Shown here: positions 15,401-27,165 of the stretch, piece by piece | How positions within the stretch are numbered: position 1 is the first letter of the stretch | How the letters are laid out: every line of letters starts with the position of its first letter | Origin: Gnetum montanum | Lineage: Eukaryota > Streptophyta > Gnetopsida > Gnetales > Gnetaceae | Direction of reading: 5' to 3' | Assembly (NCBI GenBank): GCA_015680685.1 | Contig: MNCI01005296.1 | Span: 129,232 to 193,231, forward strand | Length of the DNA stretch: 64,000 nt | Translations under genes and position numbers: made by a program | The notes under the pieces: generated by a model | The model's database searches: none | Told to the model about the DNA's origin: nothing | The model's input: the letters and a program-made list of their open reading frames with translations, nothing else

Positions 15401-18400
15401 GAACACAGGAACACGAACCCAGACACGTTTGGGAATGAGCATTTTGTAGGAGCAAGGACAGATACATGTGGAATAGTATACAGATAATTTCAATAAATTC
15501 CTAGAGATTTACAAACAATAACATAGATTAAAATTAGCAGAAGTGCAAAAAGAATGACAAACTATTTAGAACCAAGAGCATTGTTTGCATGCTCTTTTTT
15601 TGCATGCAAAGACAGGAGGAATTAAGGACAAGCACACTTGATATGAATAAACCATATGACATAAATGTTCTTATAACCTTAGTTTTTAAGGTTTGTTTTG
15701 CATGCCTCATAGTTCTAAGGGCTAATTTTTTGTTTTATTTTTTAAACGTCTGGTATATGTTCCCAAGAACTTGGGAATGCGTTTATGTTCCCAAAGCAAG
15801 GGGAATGAAAAACATTTTCCAGAAACGCTTTTTTTGTGAAACACTAAATAAAAATGACAAGGAATTTTAACGATTAGTTAAAAAATTTCAAAATATTTAA
15901 AGGAATATTCTAAAATTTGCCCTTGAAATCGTATTTGTTTATTTCTCATAATTGCTCAATATATGCTGTCTAATATTTCTCCGAGGCCGTAGTCTGGTAA
16001 ATTGCAAAGCAGAATCGAAGAGAACTGAAAATTGTTGCTAAAGACGTTCTATATATTCCATTATCTCTGGATTCGCATCTTTTCTTTCATTCCTTTCTTT
16101 TTGAAAAAAAAAAAAGTTTGGTCTGGACATTAATTCTCATGTTATTGGCAAACAAATTCTGCTATAATTTTGGAAATTCATTTCTATGTTCATTGAAAAT
16201 TATTTGCCTGTGTTGTTATCTTATTTTGATTATGGTATAGTTTTTGTTTTTGTGGAAAAAATATAAAAAATGCCGTCTATAGGTACCCCCTGCTCGATAA
16301 GTAACTGTGCAGATCTTGTGATTTAATTTCCTTCTGAATTTATCTTTTGCTACTTTTAAACTCTTGCCATTTAACAATACTCTTTAATCATTGCAGAGAT
16401 GCCACAAGTGCAAAAGATTGTTCTTACAGGAAAGGCTGTTGAAGGAGAGAAATTGACGGCGGTGGAAGTTATTCTTAACAGTGACTTGCAGAAAACTGTC
16501 TGGGATAAGTATAAGAAGGATGTCAAATATCAATGGTATGTTAAAATGATCAATTCACTAGAGTTACAAAGTATGTTTTATTTATCCTAATGTTGGGATG
16601 AAACACTAATAGGTCTCGTTCACCTGATGCTGGACCAAATGAATTATTTGAGCCTCTGCTTTCACACTGCTCATGCTCATATAAAGTTGGTCTTGAAGAT
16701 GTTGGTTTCTGGCTACAATGTGAGTGTGTTTTGACCGATGTTTTTGGAAGATGCTCTGGACCTGTTTCAGCAAAGATTGGTCCTGTTTTACCTGGTATGC
16801 TTTGGGTTTGTAACACACAGCGTTGTTGCACTTAAAGGAATAACTCCAAATCTTGACTATGATATATATATGGCTGAAAAATGGAATGGGTCATCATTGA
16901 TATGCTTACATAGTTACATTAACATGATACAATATGGTTCACACATTGTTGATTGCGGGATGACCTTACTAATAAATATTAATACAGTTCTTTAGTGTAA
17001 TTATTATTTTTTGAATCTGTGTCTGTGGCCTGCACTAAGATCTATTGAGTCGGTGAGTTGTTTGAACCAATGATAACTGGTTGAATCAAGTTTTGAATCC
17101 AAGTCTGGTAACAATGTTCTTAATAATTGGCCTCAGCTGATAATTTTTGAAACTAAAGTCACAGCGGTGTTTTATTTATTTATTTATTTATTGTATGGAC
17201 CCAAAGAATCTGTCTGATATATTAGTTTGTACAAAGTACGGAAGTAGCAATAAATCCTGAGTATATCAGATGTGTCCAATTTTCAGGTGGTTTGAACACT
17301 TCTTATATATAATGACCAGCACTGGTAACTCAAATAACTCATACAAAGTTTTCCTTGAGATAAGTTATTTTCTTTTGAAGAAATCTGTTCCAAAAGATTC
17401 CAATAATATATGCTGCTTATCTTCTACCACCTGTCGTAAGCACAATCTGCATATTCTATCCTCGTGTTGTATGCTATTCTATCTTCAAATTTCAACTTGA
17501 AGGTGATGTGATCCCATTCTTAATCTACTCTTGTGTTCACATGGATGCAGGAATGACTGCATGCAAATGTTCTGATTCATCACCCTTGCCATCTTTGATG
17601 TTTCTCCAATAAAATTATAACTTTATTTGGTTTAAGCTTCATTTTGTCATTTCTTCAATACCTTCTCTTTAACAATTTTCCAAGCCTGTTCTGAATTCAG
17701 AGGTGAATTTTTATTTGTGCACCTTTTCTCAGGTGCAGCTGTCTTGATATTGAGATTTTTATTCAATACCTCATAAGAATAGCCCTTTTTTTTCTTTTAA
17801 ATGTGGCTCAATAGGAATGTATTTGATGACACTAAACAAGATATATAATGCCAAGAACTTCATTTTTTTAAGTTAACCATCTAGGATCATCTTTCTTGGC
17901 ATATGCTACAAGATGTGTTTTTGAAGATCTATTATGTTGTACATCTTTCATATGTATTTTTTTTTTCAATTTAACAGAAAAGGTTCCAACTAGTTTGTCA
18001 ATATAACTTTTTTCCAACTAGTTTGTCAATATAACTTTTTTCCACATGAGAAAAGGATGGTGTAAATGGCACTATTATTAAAAATGTCCTTTGTGTCTTT
18101 GAATTTGAAAACACAAAAATCAGAGTAGGTTTAAACACTGATCATGTTTCTTTTTTAGAAACTTTTTATATTTTTTTCTGGTACACAGGCATCCTAATGG
18201 TTTTACCTTTTTCTGCGCTCTTTTGCGGTACATATGTGATTGATCAGAGCAGATGTCTTAAGTTTACTTTTCTTTGTAATTTGACAGGTATACCAAAGGT
18301 GGAGAAGCTAGAGATACAAGGCAAAGGATATCATACCAATCTCTATGCTGTTCAAGGCACTTATAGTGGAGGAAAAGAGGGAAAGAGCAGGATTCAATGG

Positions 18401-21400
18401 TTCAGATCCATGGTTGGAAGTCCAGATTTGATTTCTATTCCTGGTATGCATGAGTGGATATGTATGTACTAAGAAAACATTGCAAGGATATGGCTAATGT
18501 CCTGAATTTTAGGTAAGGTTGATGCTACGTATGAAGCCAATGTAGATGACGTTGGATACCAACTTGTTGTAAGATATACTCCTGCTAGAGATGATTGTCT
18601 AGAGGGCATCCCTGTTTTTACGTCAACAGAGCCAATCTGTGTAGGTAAGAGCTTGTAGTTTTGCTGTTTTGTTGAATCAAAATAATACATGGATCTTCGA
18701 TATATTTACTGTAGTATTTTCTGTGATGTCGCATCAACATAGAATATTTCTAACAACAGTGTATAAAATACTGCATCAATTTCAGACGTTGAGTCCGTTG
18801 AGTTATAGGTTTGTTCTTTGGTTTTTCAGAACCAGATATTCTAAAAGAGGTGAAGCAAAAGCTAGAACTTGGTGCTGTTAAATTTGAGGTAAACAAGTAT
18901 TTCTTCAGCTATTCTGTATGAGCAGGTCCTTCATGTTTTTCCCCCTTTTTGAACTAGATTTATGACATGTTGCTTTGTTTTGCGCAAAAATAAAAATGCA
19001 GGTGCTACGTGATAGAGATCATTCGCCAAGGAAGGTACTAAGGCTGTGTGCAAATAGTCATCAAATAAAAAATTGTAGCTAGAATCAGACGTTCTTTGTT
19101 TCATTTTTCTGCTGTTTACTAACGAGTATACGAAGAAAACATTATGGACACCATTTATTTCCAGCATTTATTTGGTGATTATTTTTTGAATTGATAATTG
19201 ATCCTGCAAGGTTATTTGCAGTCCCAAGCTCAGGCATTGGGTAGTTTGGAAAAGCGTATATTAGATGTCAACAGGAAACGTCTGAAGGTTATAAAACCTG
19301 GCTCAAAGACGTCGTTTCCAAACACAGAGATCCGTGGAACATATGCACCACCCTTTCATGTAAGTAGTGTTGTTTTTCTTTTTCGTTTTCTGTTTTTTCT
19401 TTTCTTTTTTTATTTTAATTTTTGCATCTGCATTGTGTGCCATTGTCACCTTTCTTAGCTAAATCGATATTCATGTTGCCGGGGCTATAGAGTTAACATT
19501 TAAGTGGCCAACTTACTTAAATGATACAGGAAGATAAAAAGAACACACACATAAGCATGCATGCATGCGGAGTGTGTGTCATAGGCACGTATTTCATTAA
19601 TAAACAATAGTGCAATCCAATGAGCATATCCACAAAGTAGATAATTCCACGTGTGACCCATACACCGTGAAATTTTATCTAAATCATAAAAATTAACGGC
19701 ATCTATTTTGTTGATCCAATCTCAATCTGAAGCTTATGCCTGTCATGACGTATGAACAGAGGGTATTTAATTTAGGAGGAATTGTCCATAATATAGGGAC
19801 TATCATTTGGAGTGATAGTAAAGTACTTGTTTCTCAAGTTGGAAGACATAGGTTTAAGCGAACTTTGGCACAGCTACTCAAAAAAGTTAGGCTTTGGCTC
19901 ATCCACTAACCCTTCTAGATCTGCTTTGTAAGATGAGTAATGAAGTGTTAGCCTAGTGGTAAGACTCTTTATTTGGAAGCTTCAGGTTATGAGTTTATAA
20001 TGGTGTACAATTGTGAGTTATAAAGTTGTAATTTAACTATATGTCTTAGATTTATATATTGTTAGAAAGATGAAAATTCATGGTTGACTTATATGAGAAC
20101 CATCATGAACTTTTTATACATGTGTTTGGTTCGAGTAAACTAGCACGCTTCAGACATGTCTATGTTTCCTAAAGGATAATACAAGCGCCACGCTAACAGA
20201 AGCATAGGAATTTTTTGACGGTAACCACGAAGGTGGTAAATAACCAAACTCCCAAAAACAAAATAAATATGACCCATAAAGAGATATGGAGAAGAGTGAT
20301 GCTCTCGGTAATGGTATTTTTTTGAAACCCCTGTCTAAAACCCCTAGACTACAATGGTGCTGTGCCCAGAATCAACTATCGATTCAATCAATGAATAATC
20401 ATATACATCAGCGATCAACAGACATAATTGAAGAAAAAATCTCAACTTAAATGAAAATAACAGCTCATACAACATACTGGTAGCACCCAATTATTAAATG
20501 AGAGAAAACACATCCTCATAGACATGTCAAATCAAGCTCTATAACACACACAAAAGAAACTATCTGGCCAACATCATAGGATCACACACATATATTCATC
20601 AGCCAGGCAATTGCATTCCTTACATGGGTGCAACTCAACAGCTGACCCTGCTAAAGACATGCAAATGTGTTTATCTCAAAAGCAGGATTGTACATGAATG
20701 TACATAAGTATGCACGGGAATCTAAGCTCCATCCCCTCCATCAGTCCTGACTCTCACTGGTGTCTCCAGCTTCATTACCTCCATCACACATAGTTAGTAT
20801 AAACTGAGTGGGAACCTTTACACTTCCCCTGACGGATGATTGATAGTTGCTGAGCAGGAGGAGAGGAATGAGGATAGTGAGCATCCTGCATCCAAAGGCT
20901 AGTCGCCCAATGCATCTCACATCACAACACAGACAGATCAAACATGGTGATAATCAGTGCAACACAACCATGTCAAGCATCGATGTCAATATGCATCATA
21001 CATCCATTTCAATATAACCACATAGACTACACTCCAATAACACCCACTCATACTTATCAACGTCAATACCAGATACTACCGTCACAACATGCACACATAA
21101 TTTGCATGGCAGCTAGCTATGCTCAGTATAAAATGTGTTTTAATTATCATGAGTACTCATTAACAAATACCTGTAGGTTTTTTTATTGATCTTTATTTAC
21201 TCAACCAATGTTGGGTCCCATCAACTAGTGACCTGCAACCCCTTCTGGACTGGTCACAGGGATGAACACACCTATGTTCTCCCACTCCAAGGATGAGGCT
21301 GGAGATTGGAGCCTCACTGATGCAACATAGTAGGGGTAATCTATGACTGCCTCCAGGGTGCCTCATCTGGTCTGCAAACTGACCACCAACAAGGAAGCAG

Positions 21401-23530
21401 TCCTACTTGCATTATCACAAAGACAAATGACATCAAAGATTGTTACCAAACTAGCCTAAGCCTCGGCAAGGCAAGGATTTCAACACCAACCCCACACATG
21501 CATTCATCACAACACACACCGATCAAATAAACCAACAGTCCAATATCATACACATATAAGGTATATACTGCCATTGGCCTCAGCAATAAGTGCGGTAAGA
21601 TCCTGCTCGTTAAACACAGACACATGAGCAATGCCTACCGCCCCGATATAGTTCATATGCAAATGTCATCTTTACAATTCAAACATGTATCCTACCAAGC
21701 AGATAATTCAAATGGACTACATGATTAACAGTTCTTAAAATATTAGATTCAGGATAACTTACTACCAAAAATGGAAACAAATTGCGTACTGTTAAAAACA
21801 TTCATGAAAAACGAACAATACTGAAAACAGGCCACAACTAAAAGCTCTGACTAGATGAGGGAACATCTAACAGATACAGACCATAACATCTTGCCTGGCT
21901 AACATCTTGCCTGGCTGACTGTCTACAGGTTGGAAGACCACCGTTTCACCTCTCCAGGAAACGCAAGGAATAACCAATTTGGTGGAATAAAATCTCAACT
22001 CTGTGCACCAATCTACCTGTTTTACTACTCAGATACTAACTAAAAGGCATCAGTGAAATCAAAAAGAAACACAATTCAATTCGGAATCCTTCCTATCCAG
22101 TAAAATGATTATTTCCGTCGGTTATTACCACTATGCAGACACACAAGTAAAGTTTTCTTCTAACTCAATCATATCATTAGCTATGCTTTAAGAAAAACAT
22201 AAGCCAACTAAAATACCGAATGCATACGCACATAACATTACCTTTCCAAAGATCCAACTTTCTGCTAAATTAAGAACATCGCATCTATCATTTCCAGGTT
22301 CACAACAACTTTTCCGTAGTTACAGCACATAATATTTCCAATCAAGCTTGTCAAACATCTACCCATCCAGTTAACCTACACGCATGAGAATAGCCACTGA
22401 ACCTGATTAAACAGAAGTACAGAGGAAGAGTAAAAGAGACCCACGAGCAAAACTGAAGAATTCCCGAAGCAAGGACTGCCAGAAAATCAGGCACGAACAA
22501 GGCTCTGTTCTAAATTTATCAACTTCCCAAAGCCCACACTCCCAAAAAACAGCAATCCAAAAGTGGATTCAATCTAGACTTCGATTTCTTAAGTGAGCCT
22601 GGCTGCAGAATTTCCGTAGAACAACAATGGCTGTGGATCAGCTTCATGCAAAGCACGGGTGAAAGAAAGGAACAAAACGACTGTTTGTTCAATTTCTTTT
22701 TTTATCGGCACAGCAAAACAAAGCCATTGACTAATAAAATATACGAACTTCACTTCCCCCAGCATCAAGTTTGTTTTGTGATATTGGTAGTTATAATAGT
22801 TCATTATGTTAAAATAAAATATATTGACTTTACCCATGAAAGGTATGTTTGTAAGTGCACCCAATAACGGATGCCCCGGAAACTAACTTACAGAGACTTC
22901 AATTTAAGAAAAACTGATTAGACCCCAGCAATGTCATCACACGTACCCATCTAGACAAAGACAAACATTACCATAATCATGCACCTCATGCATAAATACT
23001 AAACATAAACACATATTGGGCTGCTGCTCTATCCCTACTCTTTTTCTGCGGATATATCCCTCCTCTTTTTATGCCGATCTTTCTAACTGTCTCAGACAAC
23101 CCACAGGATAAGTGTCAAGACATTAATAATGCATACACATAAAATCATAATAAAGCTCATAACAGTGTAAATTAATTAGCAGAGCCTACAGCCCAAACAT
23201 ATGTATACTTATGCATGTTAAGACATCAACTATACCAAGGGTTCCCACGAAGGGGTGTTACATTTCTTTAGAAACTTCAAAGCAAAAAAAGCAATTGGAT
23301 AGTTTGTGTTCTGTTATGTTTTAAGCATTTTCCGGTTAACTGGAACACAAAAATTGCAGGTGGAGCTGATTCCAAATGATCAGCATCGGTTGAAGATCGT
23401 AATTGATAGTGAAAGTGAGGTGGATTTGATGGTACACACAAGACATATGCGAGACGTAATTGTGCTGGTTTTACGAGGGTTGGCACAGAGGTTTAACAGC
23501 ACTTCCTTGATTTCACTCTTAAAAATGTAA
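3480..23530 (+). CDS. AIR9: AIR9-type microtubule-associated protein, 3' part (24 exons, 5'-incomplete)
   Basis: Exons: 3480-3615, 6144-6244, 6341-6388, 6499-6686, 6798-6915, 7226-7353, 7492-7660, 7777-7895, 8015-8183, 11403-11487, 11587-11660, 11888-12007, 12103-12295, 12686-12807, 12924-13131, 13266-13339, 16397-16535, 16613-16794, 18288-18443, 18513-18644, 18830-18888, 19002-19034, 19222-19359, 23360-23530. All phases agree and give about 1,020 residues. Nine A9 repeats (Ig-like modules) are seen; most contain a Y-x-G-G-x-E-G...W core, then E-D-V-G and a T-P-V-R-x-D-G strand. Repeats 2 and 8 lack the YGG core. A C-terminal domain of about 130 residues follows and ends in NSTSLISLLKM. In the family, AIR9 decorates cortical microtubules and the preprophase band and marks the cortical division site. 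The N-terminal basic region, LRRs and probably two further A9 repeats are outside the window. Exon calls rest on my reading; no transcript was available. Confidence 0.9.
3616..6143 (+). other. AIR9 intron inside A9 repeat 1, with SINE-like insert
   Basis: This 2.5-kb intron splits the first visible A9 repeat in phase 2. Its donor is GTAAGT-like and its acceptor is TTTTCATAG. It carries a tRNA-like SINE segment near 4580-4760. The rest is AT-rich with no coding signal I can support. The minus-strand ORF at 4151-4336 is low-complexity and not credible as a gene. Confidence 0.7.
4580..4760 (+). repeat. tRNA-derived SINE-like repeat
   Basis: The sequence has an A-box-like stretch (GGAATGATGGTAAGGTGC) followed about 40 bases later by a B-box-like stretch (GGGTTTGAGCC). 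It then has a body containing GTAGGCATCTACTATCCC and a (TA)n run near 4739-4756. A related segment lies at 19795-19930 in another AIR9 intron. Both lie on the + strand. Boundaries are approximate and no target duplication was identified. Confidence 0.5.
8184..11402 (+). other. AIR9 GC-AG intron with internal duplication
   Basis: This 3.2-kb intron separates A9 repeats 4 and 5. The donor reads CAG|GCAAGT, so it uses GC rather than GT. The exon end is fixed by the alignment of A9 repeat boundaries and by phase 1. The acceptor is TATTGCAG. Inside lies a diverged direct duplication (about 8687-8980 against 9107-9345). The remainder is AT-rich and I see no gene in it. Confidence 0.75.
8687..9345 (+). 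repeat. Diverged direct duplication in AIR9 intron
   Basis: Two copies of a roughly 250-base unit start at about 8687 and 9107. Both contain CTCCATTTACCATT, GATGATACTTGATCATGTTAA, a CTCTTCTAC block and AAATGCCAAAATG. The first copy also contains an internal tandem doubling of about 50 bases at about 8741-8840. Each copy ends in a tRNA-like stretch (TGTAGCCTATTGGTTAAGGC at about 8919; TGTAACTCATTGGTTAAGGC at about 9288), which suggests a SINE or other small retroposon origin. Confidence 0.6.
13340..16396 (+). other. AIR9 intron between A9 repeats 7 and 8
   Basis: This 3.06-kb phase-1 intron has donor G|GTATTT and acceptor ATTGCAG. It contains a perfect 24-bp inverted repeat at 14356-14418 and poly-T runs, one near 13853-13867. 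The ORFs at 13972-14163, 15260-15493 and 15589-15870 show no domain and are not called. Confidence 0.7.
14356..14418. repeat. Perfect 24-bp inverted repeat (hairpin) with 15-nt loop
   Basis: The left arm is 14356-14379 and the right arm is 14395-14418. The arms are exact reverse complements, centred on CTGGAACAG / CTGTTCCAG. The loop is GATTGATAAATAATG. In transcribed pre-mRNA this would form an uninterrupted stem. It may be a tiny foldback element or a precursor-like hairpin. The lack of mismatches suggests recent origin. Confidence 0.85.
16795..18287 (+). other. AIR9 intron between A9 repeats 8 and 9
   Basis: This 1.5-kb phase-1 intron has donor GTATGC and acceptor TTTGACAG. It contains a (TTTA)n run near 17168-17191 and a tandem doubling of a 28-base unit at about 17986-18041. 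No exon-like sequence was found in it. Confidence 0.7.
17986..18041. repeat. 28-bp tandem repeat, two copies
   Basis: The unit begins TCCAACTAGTTTGTCAATAT and ends in a T-run. It occurs twice head to tail without visible mismatch in the core. It lies in an AIR9 intron. Confidence 0.75.
19360..23359 (+). other. Last AIR9 intron (4.0 kb), filled with repeat relics
   Basis: The donor CAT|GTAAGT and acceptor AATTGCAG join the C-terminal domain in phase 0. SINE-like sequence lies at 19795-20050. From about 20.1 kb to 23.26 kb the base texture changes to A/C-rich. The segment ends at 23239-23262 in the reverse complement of TGTAACACCCC, a common start of plant LTRs. I read this as a degenerate minus-strand LTR-element relic, but its other end was not located. 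The small ORFs on both strands near 22.6-22.9 kb have no domain. Confidence 0.6.
19795..20050 (+). repeat. SINE-like repeats (two types in tandem)
   Basis: The first part (19795-19930) resembles the repeat at 4580: ATCATTTGGAGTGATAGTAA, then ATAGGTTTAAGCG as a B-box-like element, then GTTAGGCTTTGGCTCATCCA. The GTTAGGCTTTTGCTCATCCA sequence recurs near 24582-24601. The second part (about 19945-20050) starts GTTAGCCTAGTGGTAAGAC, a good Pol III A-box context, and is related to the SINE-like family that is common at 28-52 kb. Confidence 0.5.
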
Positions 23531-23830
23531 TGCGGTGTGCATTTTCTGTAATCATGGCTTCATGTACATAAGTATTGGTATTGTTCTATCCCACCGTACG
23601 GAATAACATTTTCTCAAGCAAGTTGTGTTGAAGAGTTTGTAGCCCAGGGAAGCTGATTTGATGGAGATCTTCTGTAAAGAGTCATTTTCTGATTGTATTT
23701 TACTGGTATTGTATTTTGGCTGGGACACTTTAATTTTTCTCTTTATGTTGAATGTGTAATTAATAAAATGTGTGGTCAATATTATCAAAATGTTAAAATT
23801 AATAAATTTTTAAAATCTATTTTGTTATTT
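23531..23830 (+). other. AIR9 3' UTR and probable polyadenylation region
   Basis: After the TAA stop at 23528-23530, a T-rich stretch carries AATAAA at 23762-23767 and further AATAAA-like motifs near 23800. I take the transcript to end within about 300 bases of the stop. This is inferred from motif and position only. Confidence 0.5.
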
Positions 23831-24757
23831 ACATTATAGCAAAAATATTGAGTTGGCAGGGAATCATGCCAGCTTTTCATGATATTCTCCCTGGATTATA
23901 CTCAAGTTCACTGTAACCTATGGCAAATTTTACTAAAAAGTAAACAGCAAGTAGTATATACAGCCCAACCATGCTTCTGCTACTACCAATAAATGCAACA
24001 ATCAAAATTTATCAGGGAAATATATTTATCATCATCATCATCCTAGCCTTATCCCAACAAAATGAAGTTGGTTAATCAGGAAAACATATCAATGCTACAT
24101 AAAAAGATGTTAAGTTTAAAAATGATTGAATTAAAATGCAAACACTTTCAAGTAGTAGAAACTGATGTTAGTATCAAGTATTAATTTGAAAAACAAGCTC
24201 AAGAAATAGTATAGGCAAAGACTTTATATGAATATGTGTTAGAAAATTTTTGGTTTAAAGCATAAATGAACCATAGTAGAAACATTACAATCAAAACTCT
24301 AATTAGAATGGAATTTTCAAATAGTATGAAGAATAAAAGGATAAACAATTTCAAAGAAGTTGCAAAGATTAGTAAGCTTGAGAGATATCACCAAAACTTT
24401 TCCATTGAATCTAAAACCATTATAAAAATTTAATATTTAAACCCAAAAAAGCTTTGGTATTGCACTGTAAATGTTTGGCAATAAGGATTAAGTACACTAA
24501 CCAACAATTCTTCATCATCTTTATTGGAAGCACAAATATTTTGAACTTCACAATAAATACTTTTGTTATTGTTCCAAAAAAGGTTAGGCTTTTGCTCATC
24601 CATCAACCCTCCTACTACTCCAACTTGGTGGGTTGAGTAGTAAGCCTCTAAGTTTTCATTTAGCTTAGAGGATAAATTAATTAGCAGAGCTTTGGTGGGT
24701 TGAGTAGTAAGCCTTTAAGTTTCTACATGTTGACATTAGAAAAAAAAATTAGGGTAC
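23831..24757. other. Intergenic sequence with SINE 3'-end relics
   Basis: No gene is supported. A minus-strand SINE-like 3' end lies near 24029-24075; its reverse complement contains TTGTTGGGATAAGGCTAGG followed by (GAT)n. A SINE-like + strand piece (GTTAGGCTTTTGCTCATCC) lies near 24582. A short duplicated phrase, GTGGGTTGAGTAGTAAGCC, occurs at about 24628 and 24691. Confidence 0.45.
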
Positions 24758-25071
24758 ATTAGATCAACAATGTAAACTAAACCCATGCTAGTCCCAAGCC
24801 CGAATACAAGAGGAAGGTTAACGTTAGGTTGGTAGGCACCTATAAAACCTTGTCAAATCTCATGGATGAGTTTCTTTTTCAGCTTTTGTAAATGCTAGGA
24901 CATTCCCCATATGCAATGCATTATAAACACATGAACAAACATGATTTAAAGAAATTGCAAATAAATATAGATTTTACTCTTGATAAAGGCAAATGGTGAC
25001 AAAAAAAATCATGTAGCTAGCCCCATTTTATTGGGCAAGGCTTTGATAATGATGATGATTAGATCAACAAT
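24758..25071 (+). mobile_element. SINE-like retroposon with 14-bp target site duplication
   Basis: ATTAGATCAACAAT occurs at 24758-24771 and again at 25058-25071, flanking 286 bases. The insert ends in GTAGCTAGCCCCATTTTATTG, GGCAAGGCTTTGATAATGATGATG. That matches the 3'-end style of plant SINEs: a GTAGC..CCCCA..TTGGG..AAGGCTT motif followed by a short trinucleotide repeat tail. The exact direct repeats support target-primed insertion. The head was not matched to a specific tRNA. Confidence 0.7.
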
Positions 25072-25350
25072 ATAGAATAGAGAGACTAAAGAAAAAGCCC
25101 AACGATTTTAAGATGTTTTTTTCATTGTTACAAACAATCTTAAAATACTCTCTTTGGGGTAGGTAAAGGACCAAGCCTTGTCCTACCCTCACAAGTTTCA
25201 CTTCCTACTAAAGGGTTTTTTGTAAAGAGAAGGGAAAAAACCTCTCTATAAAGATAAAAAAACATCAATTAAAAAAATGAAAAAATAGTAACAAAAGAAA
25301 ATAGTTTCCCTAACTTGAACCTTTAAAATAAATGAAATTAATAATATAAA
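25072..25350. other. AT-rich intergenic sequence
   Basis: Nothing recognisable; poly-A-rich sequence between the SINE and the next LTR. Confidence 0.5.
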
Positions 25351-27076
25351 TGATGAGTGGTGATGTAGTCCCTATGTCCAACCATACAAATCATAAGTAT
25401 TGGTGAGTGATCTAATCATAATTCGTGAACTAGACTAGGAAGCTTTTAAATACCTAAACATGGATCGTGGGTCATTGTCTTTCCAATTACACTTGTGTTG
25501 GCCTTAATTCATATGGTTAAGTACAATTGAGGTATATGATCATTGATGTGGTTGCCCATATTAAAATGTAATTGAAATATATAAAATTATCTATTTAAGC
25601 TAAGATTCGATGAAATAAATCCTAAGCTAGACTAAGCAATAAGCAGTCATTCCTAATTCACCGTACACACCTTAAATTTACACTATCATTGCTAGGTTAC
25701 TAAGTGTCCACTATTACGCATACTAAGTGATAATACTATTGTAATTACCAAACGTATTTATGCTTGGAGTATGTCAAACTTATTCCACATATTTAACATA
25801 CATTTTGAAATAAAATATTAACTAAGCACATGAAAGTAAATGATAATGAAAATAAATTGCTAGTGGGAAAATATCAAACTAAGTCAGTGTTGCAATGAAG
25901 AGGAATTAATCTTGATCTTATTATTGTCATGAACTATGTCTAAGTACAAGATCACTCAACTAAGACTTTGTTCAATTAATTCAAATTAATGTTGCAGGCA
26001 CTCACTAACTATTGCGAAGGCTATGAAATCAAACTATAAGAGTTCTATTATTATGATGACCAACTCGTACATTTAATGTGATAGGTGGATGGTATAAGAG
26101 TTCTATTATTATGATGACCAACTGGTGCATTTAATGTAATAGGTGGATGGTATTTATAGATGTTACCTACCCTAGATACATCACATCTATGATATTATTT
26201 GAAGGCATATGATATTGTAGCTATGATATCATAGGTGCAATGTTGCACTTAACTAACAAAGTATTCATCATACCCCACAACTGACTAAAAATTCATCTTT
26301 AAGTTAAATAAGAATAGGACAAAATTTATTACAAAATTGTGGAGGCAACTTAAGTAACTGACTAACTTGACTTGAAATGAGTGTTGATGCCATCATTTAT
26401 TCGAGTTATTTATAAAAATGATAAAATATCATATAGACATAAAAAAATTACAAAATTGGTAGATCTTCAAAAACTTGTTCTAGTAGCAAGTCTTCATGTT
26501 TTTCTTGGTGGTAGTGATTCCTATGGTTGATTAGCAACTTGCCCATCCACATGAAAATGGTTGAGGATGGCCTAAGCAAAGGAGAAGAAGAAGTGGAACA
26601 TGAGGTACTATGTCCATAGACATAATGTGCCTTATGTATTTAGTGTGATTAATGAGAATCATCTTAGCCTTCTGTCTAAACTCAAGACCAAGTCATACCT
26701 CTTCGAATGACATCACAATATATTATCCTCAAGATTTCCATCCAAGGATCAATTGAAAATGTAACACAACTACAAGACTAACTTGTTATTTGTTAGAAGA
26801 AATAACATTAAGCGTATTGAGTTAGTAGTTAATTAATTAAAATGTTATCTTAGATCATTGATCAATGGTGCACTTTCAAGCATGGATCAAATACCTTTGT
26901 CATCACATGATAGGGCTAGTCCCAAGATATTTTCTTACCAAAGGTCAATCTTTGAACATAGGTCACATGTCCTTTCAAAGACATATCAAGATTAGATAAA
27001 TTTGTTAATGAATCAACTCTTCTACTTAATAGAGGCCTACCTTCAGATATGGGTAACACACCTCTCTAATGGCTTA
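25351..27076 (-). mobile_element. LTR element F, 3' LTR and part of internal region (old)
   Basis: The LTR spans 25351-26270 in minus orientation. Its 3' end reads TGATGAGTGG on the + strand and its U3 end reads TTCATCA, followed by the complement of a purine tract (TACCCCACAACTGAC). It is diverged from the other LTRs but shares the block around CAACCATACAAAT. It contains a 58-bp tandem duplication (about 26037-26152). The internal region from 26271 shows no ORF and stops at a single N (27077). The 5' end of the element is not seen. Confidence 0.75.
26037..26152. repeat. 58-bp tandem duplication inside LTR F
   Basis: The unit containing GAGTTCTATTATTATGATGA and GGTGGATGGT occurs twice head to tail with a few substitutions (CTCGTACATT against CTGGTGCATT). 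It lies in the U3/R side of the minus-strand LTR. Confidence 0.8.
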
Positions 27077-27077
27077 N

Positions 27078-27115
27078 TTATGGGATGCGATATCGCGGCA
27101 CATGCAAGTCGCGTC
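27078..27115 (-). repeat. LTR U3 end fragment
   Basis: After the N at 27077 come GATGCGATATCGCGGCACAT and GTCGCGTCTCATCA. This resembles the U3 end of the minus-strand LTR at 30743-31528. It looks like a scrap of another LTR brought next to element F by a contig join or deletion. Confidence 0.55.
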
Positions 27116-27165
27116 TCATCATCTAAGTAGGTATGTGCTAAAATAATGGGTCTTAGAATAACGTC

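Noticed and set aside
22589-22867. Overlapping 91- and 73-codon ORFs on opposite strands
   Set aside because: They lie in the last AIR9 intron, cover each other and show no domain.
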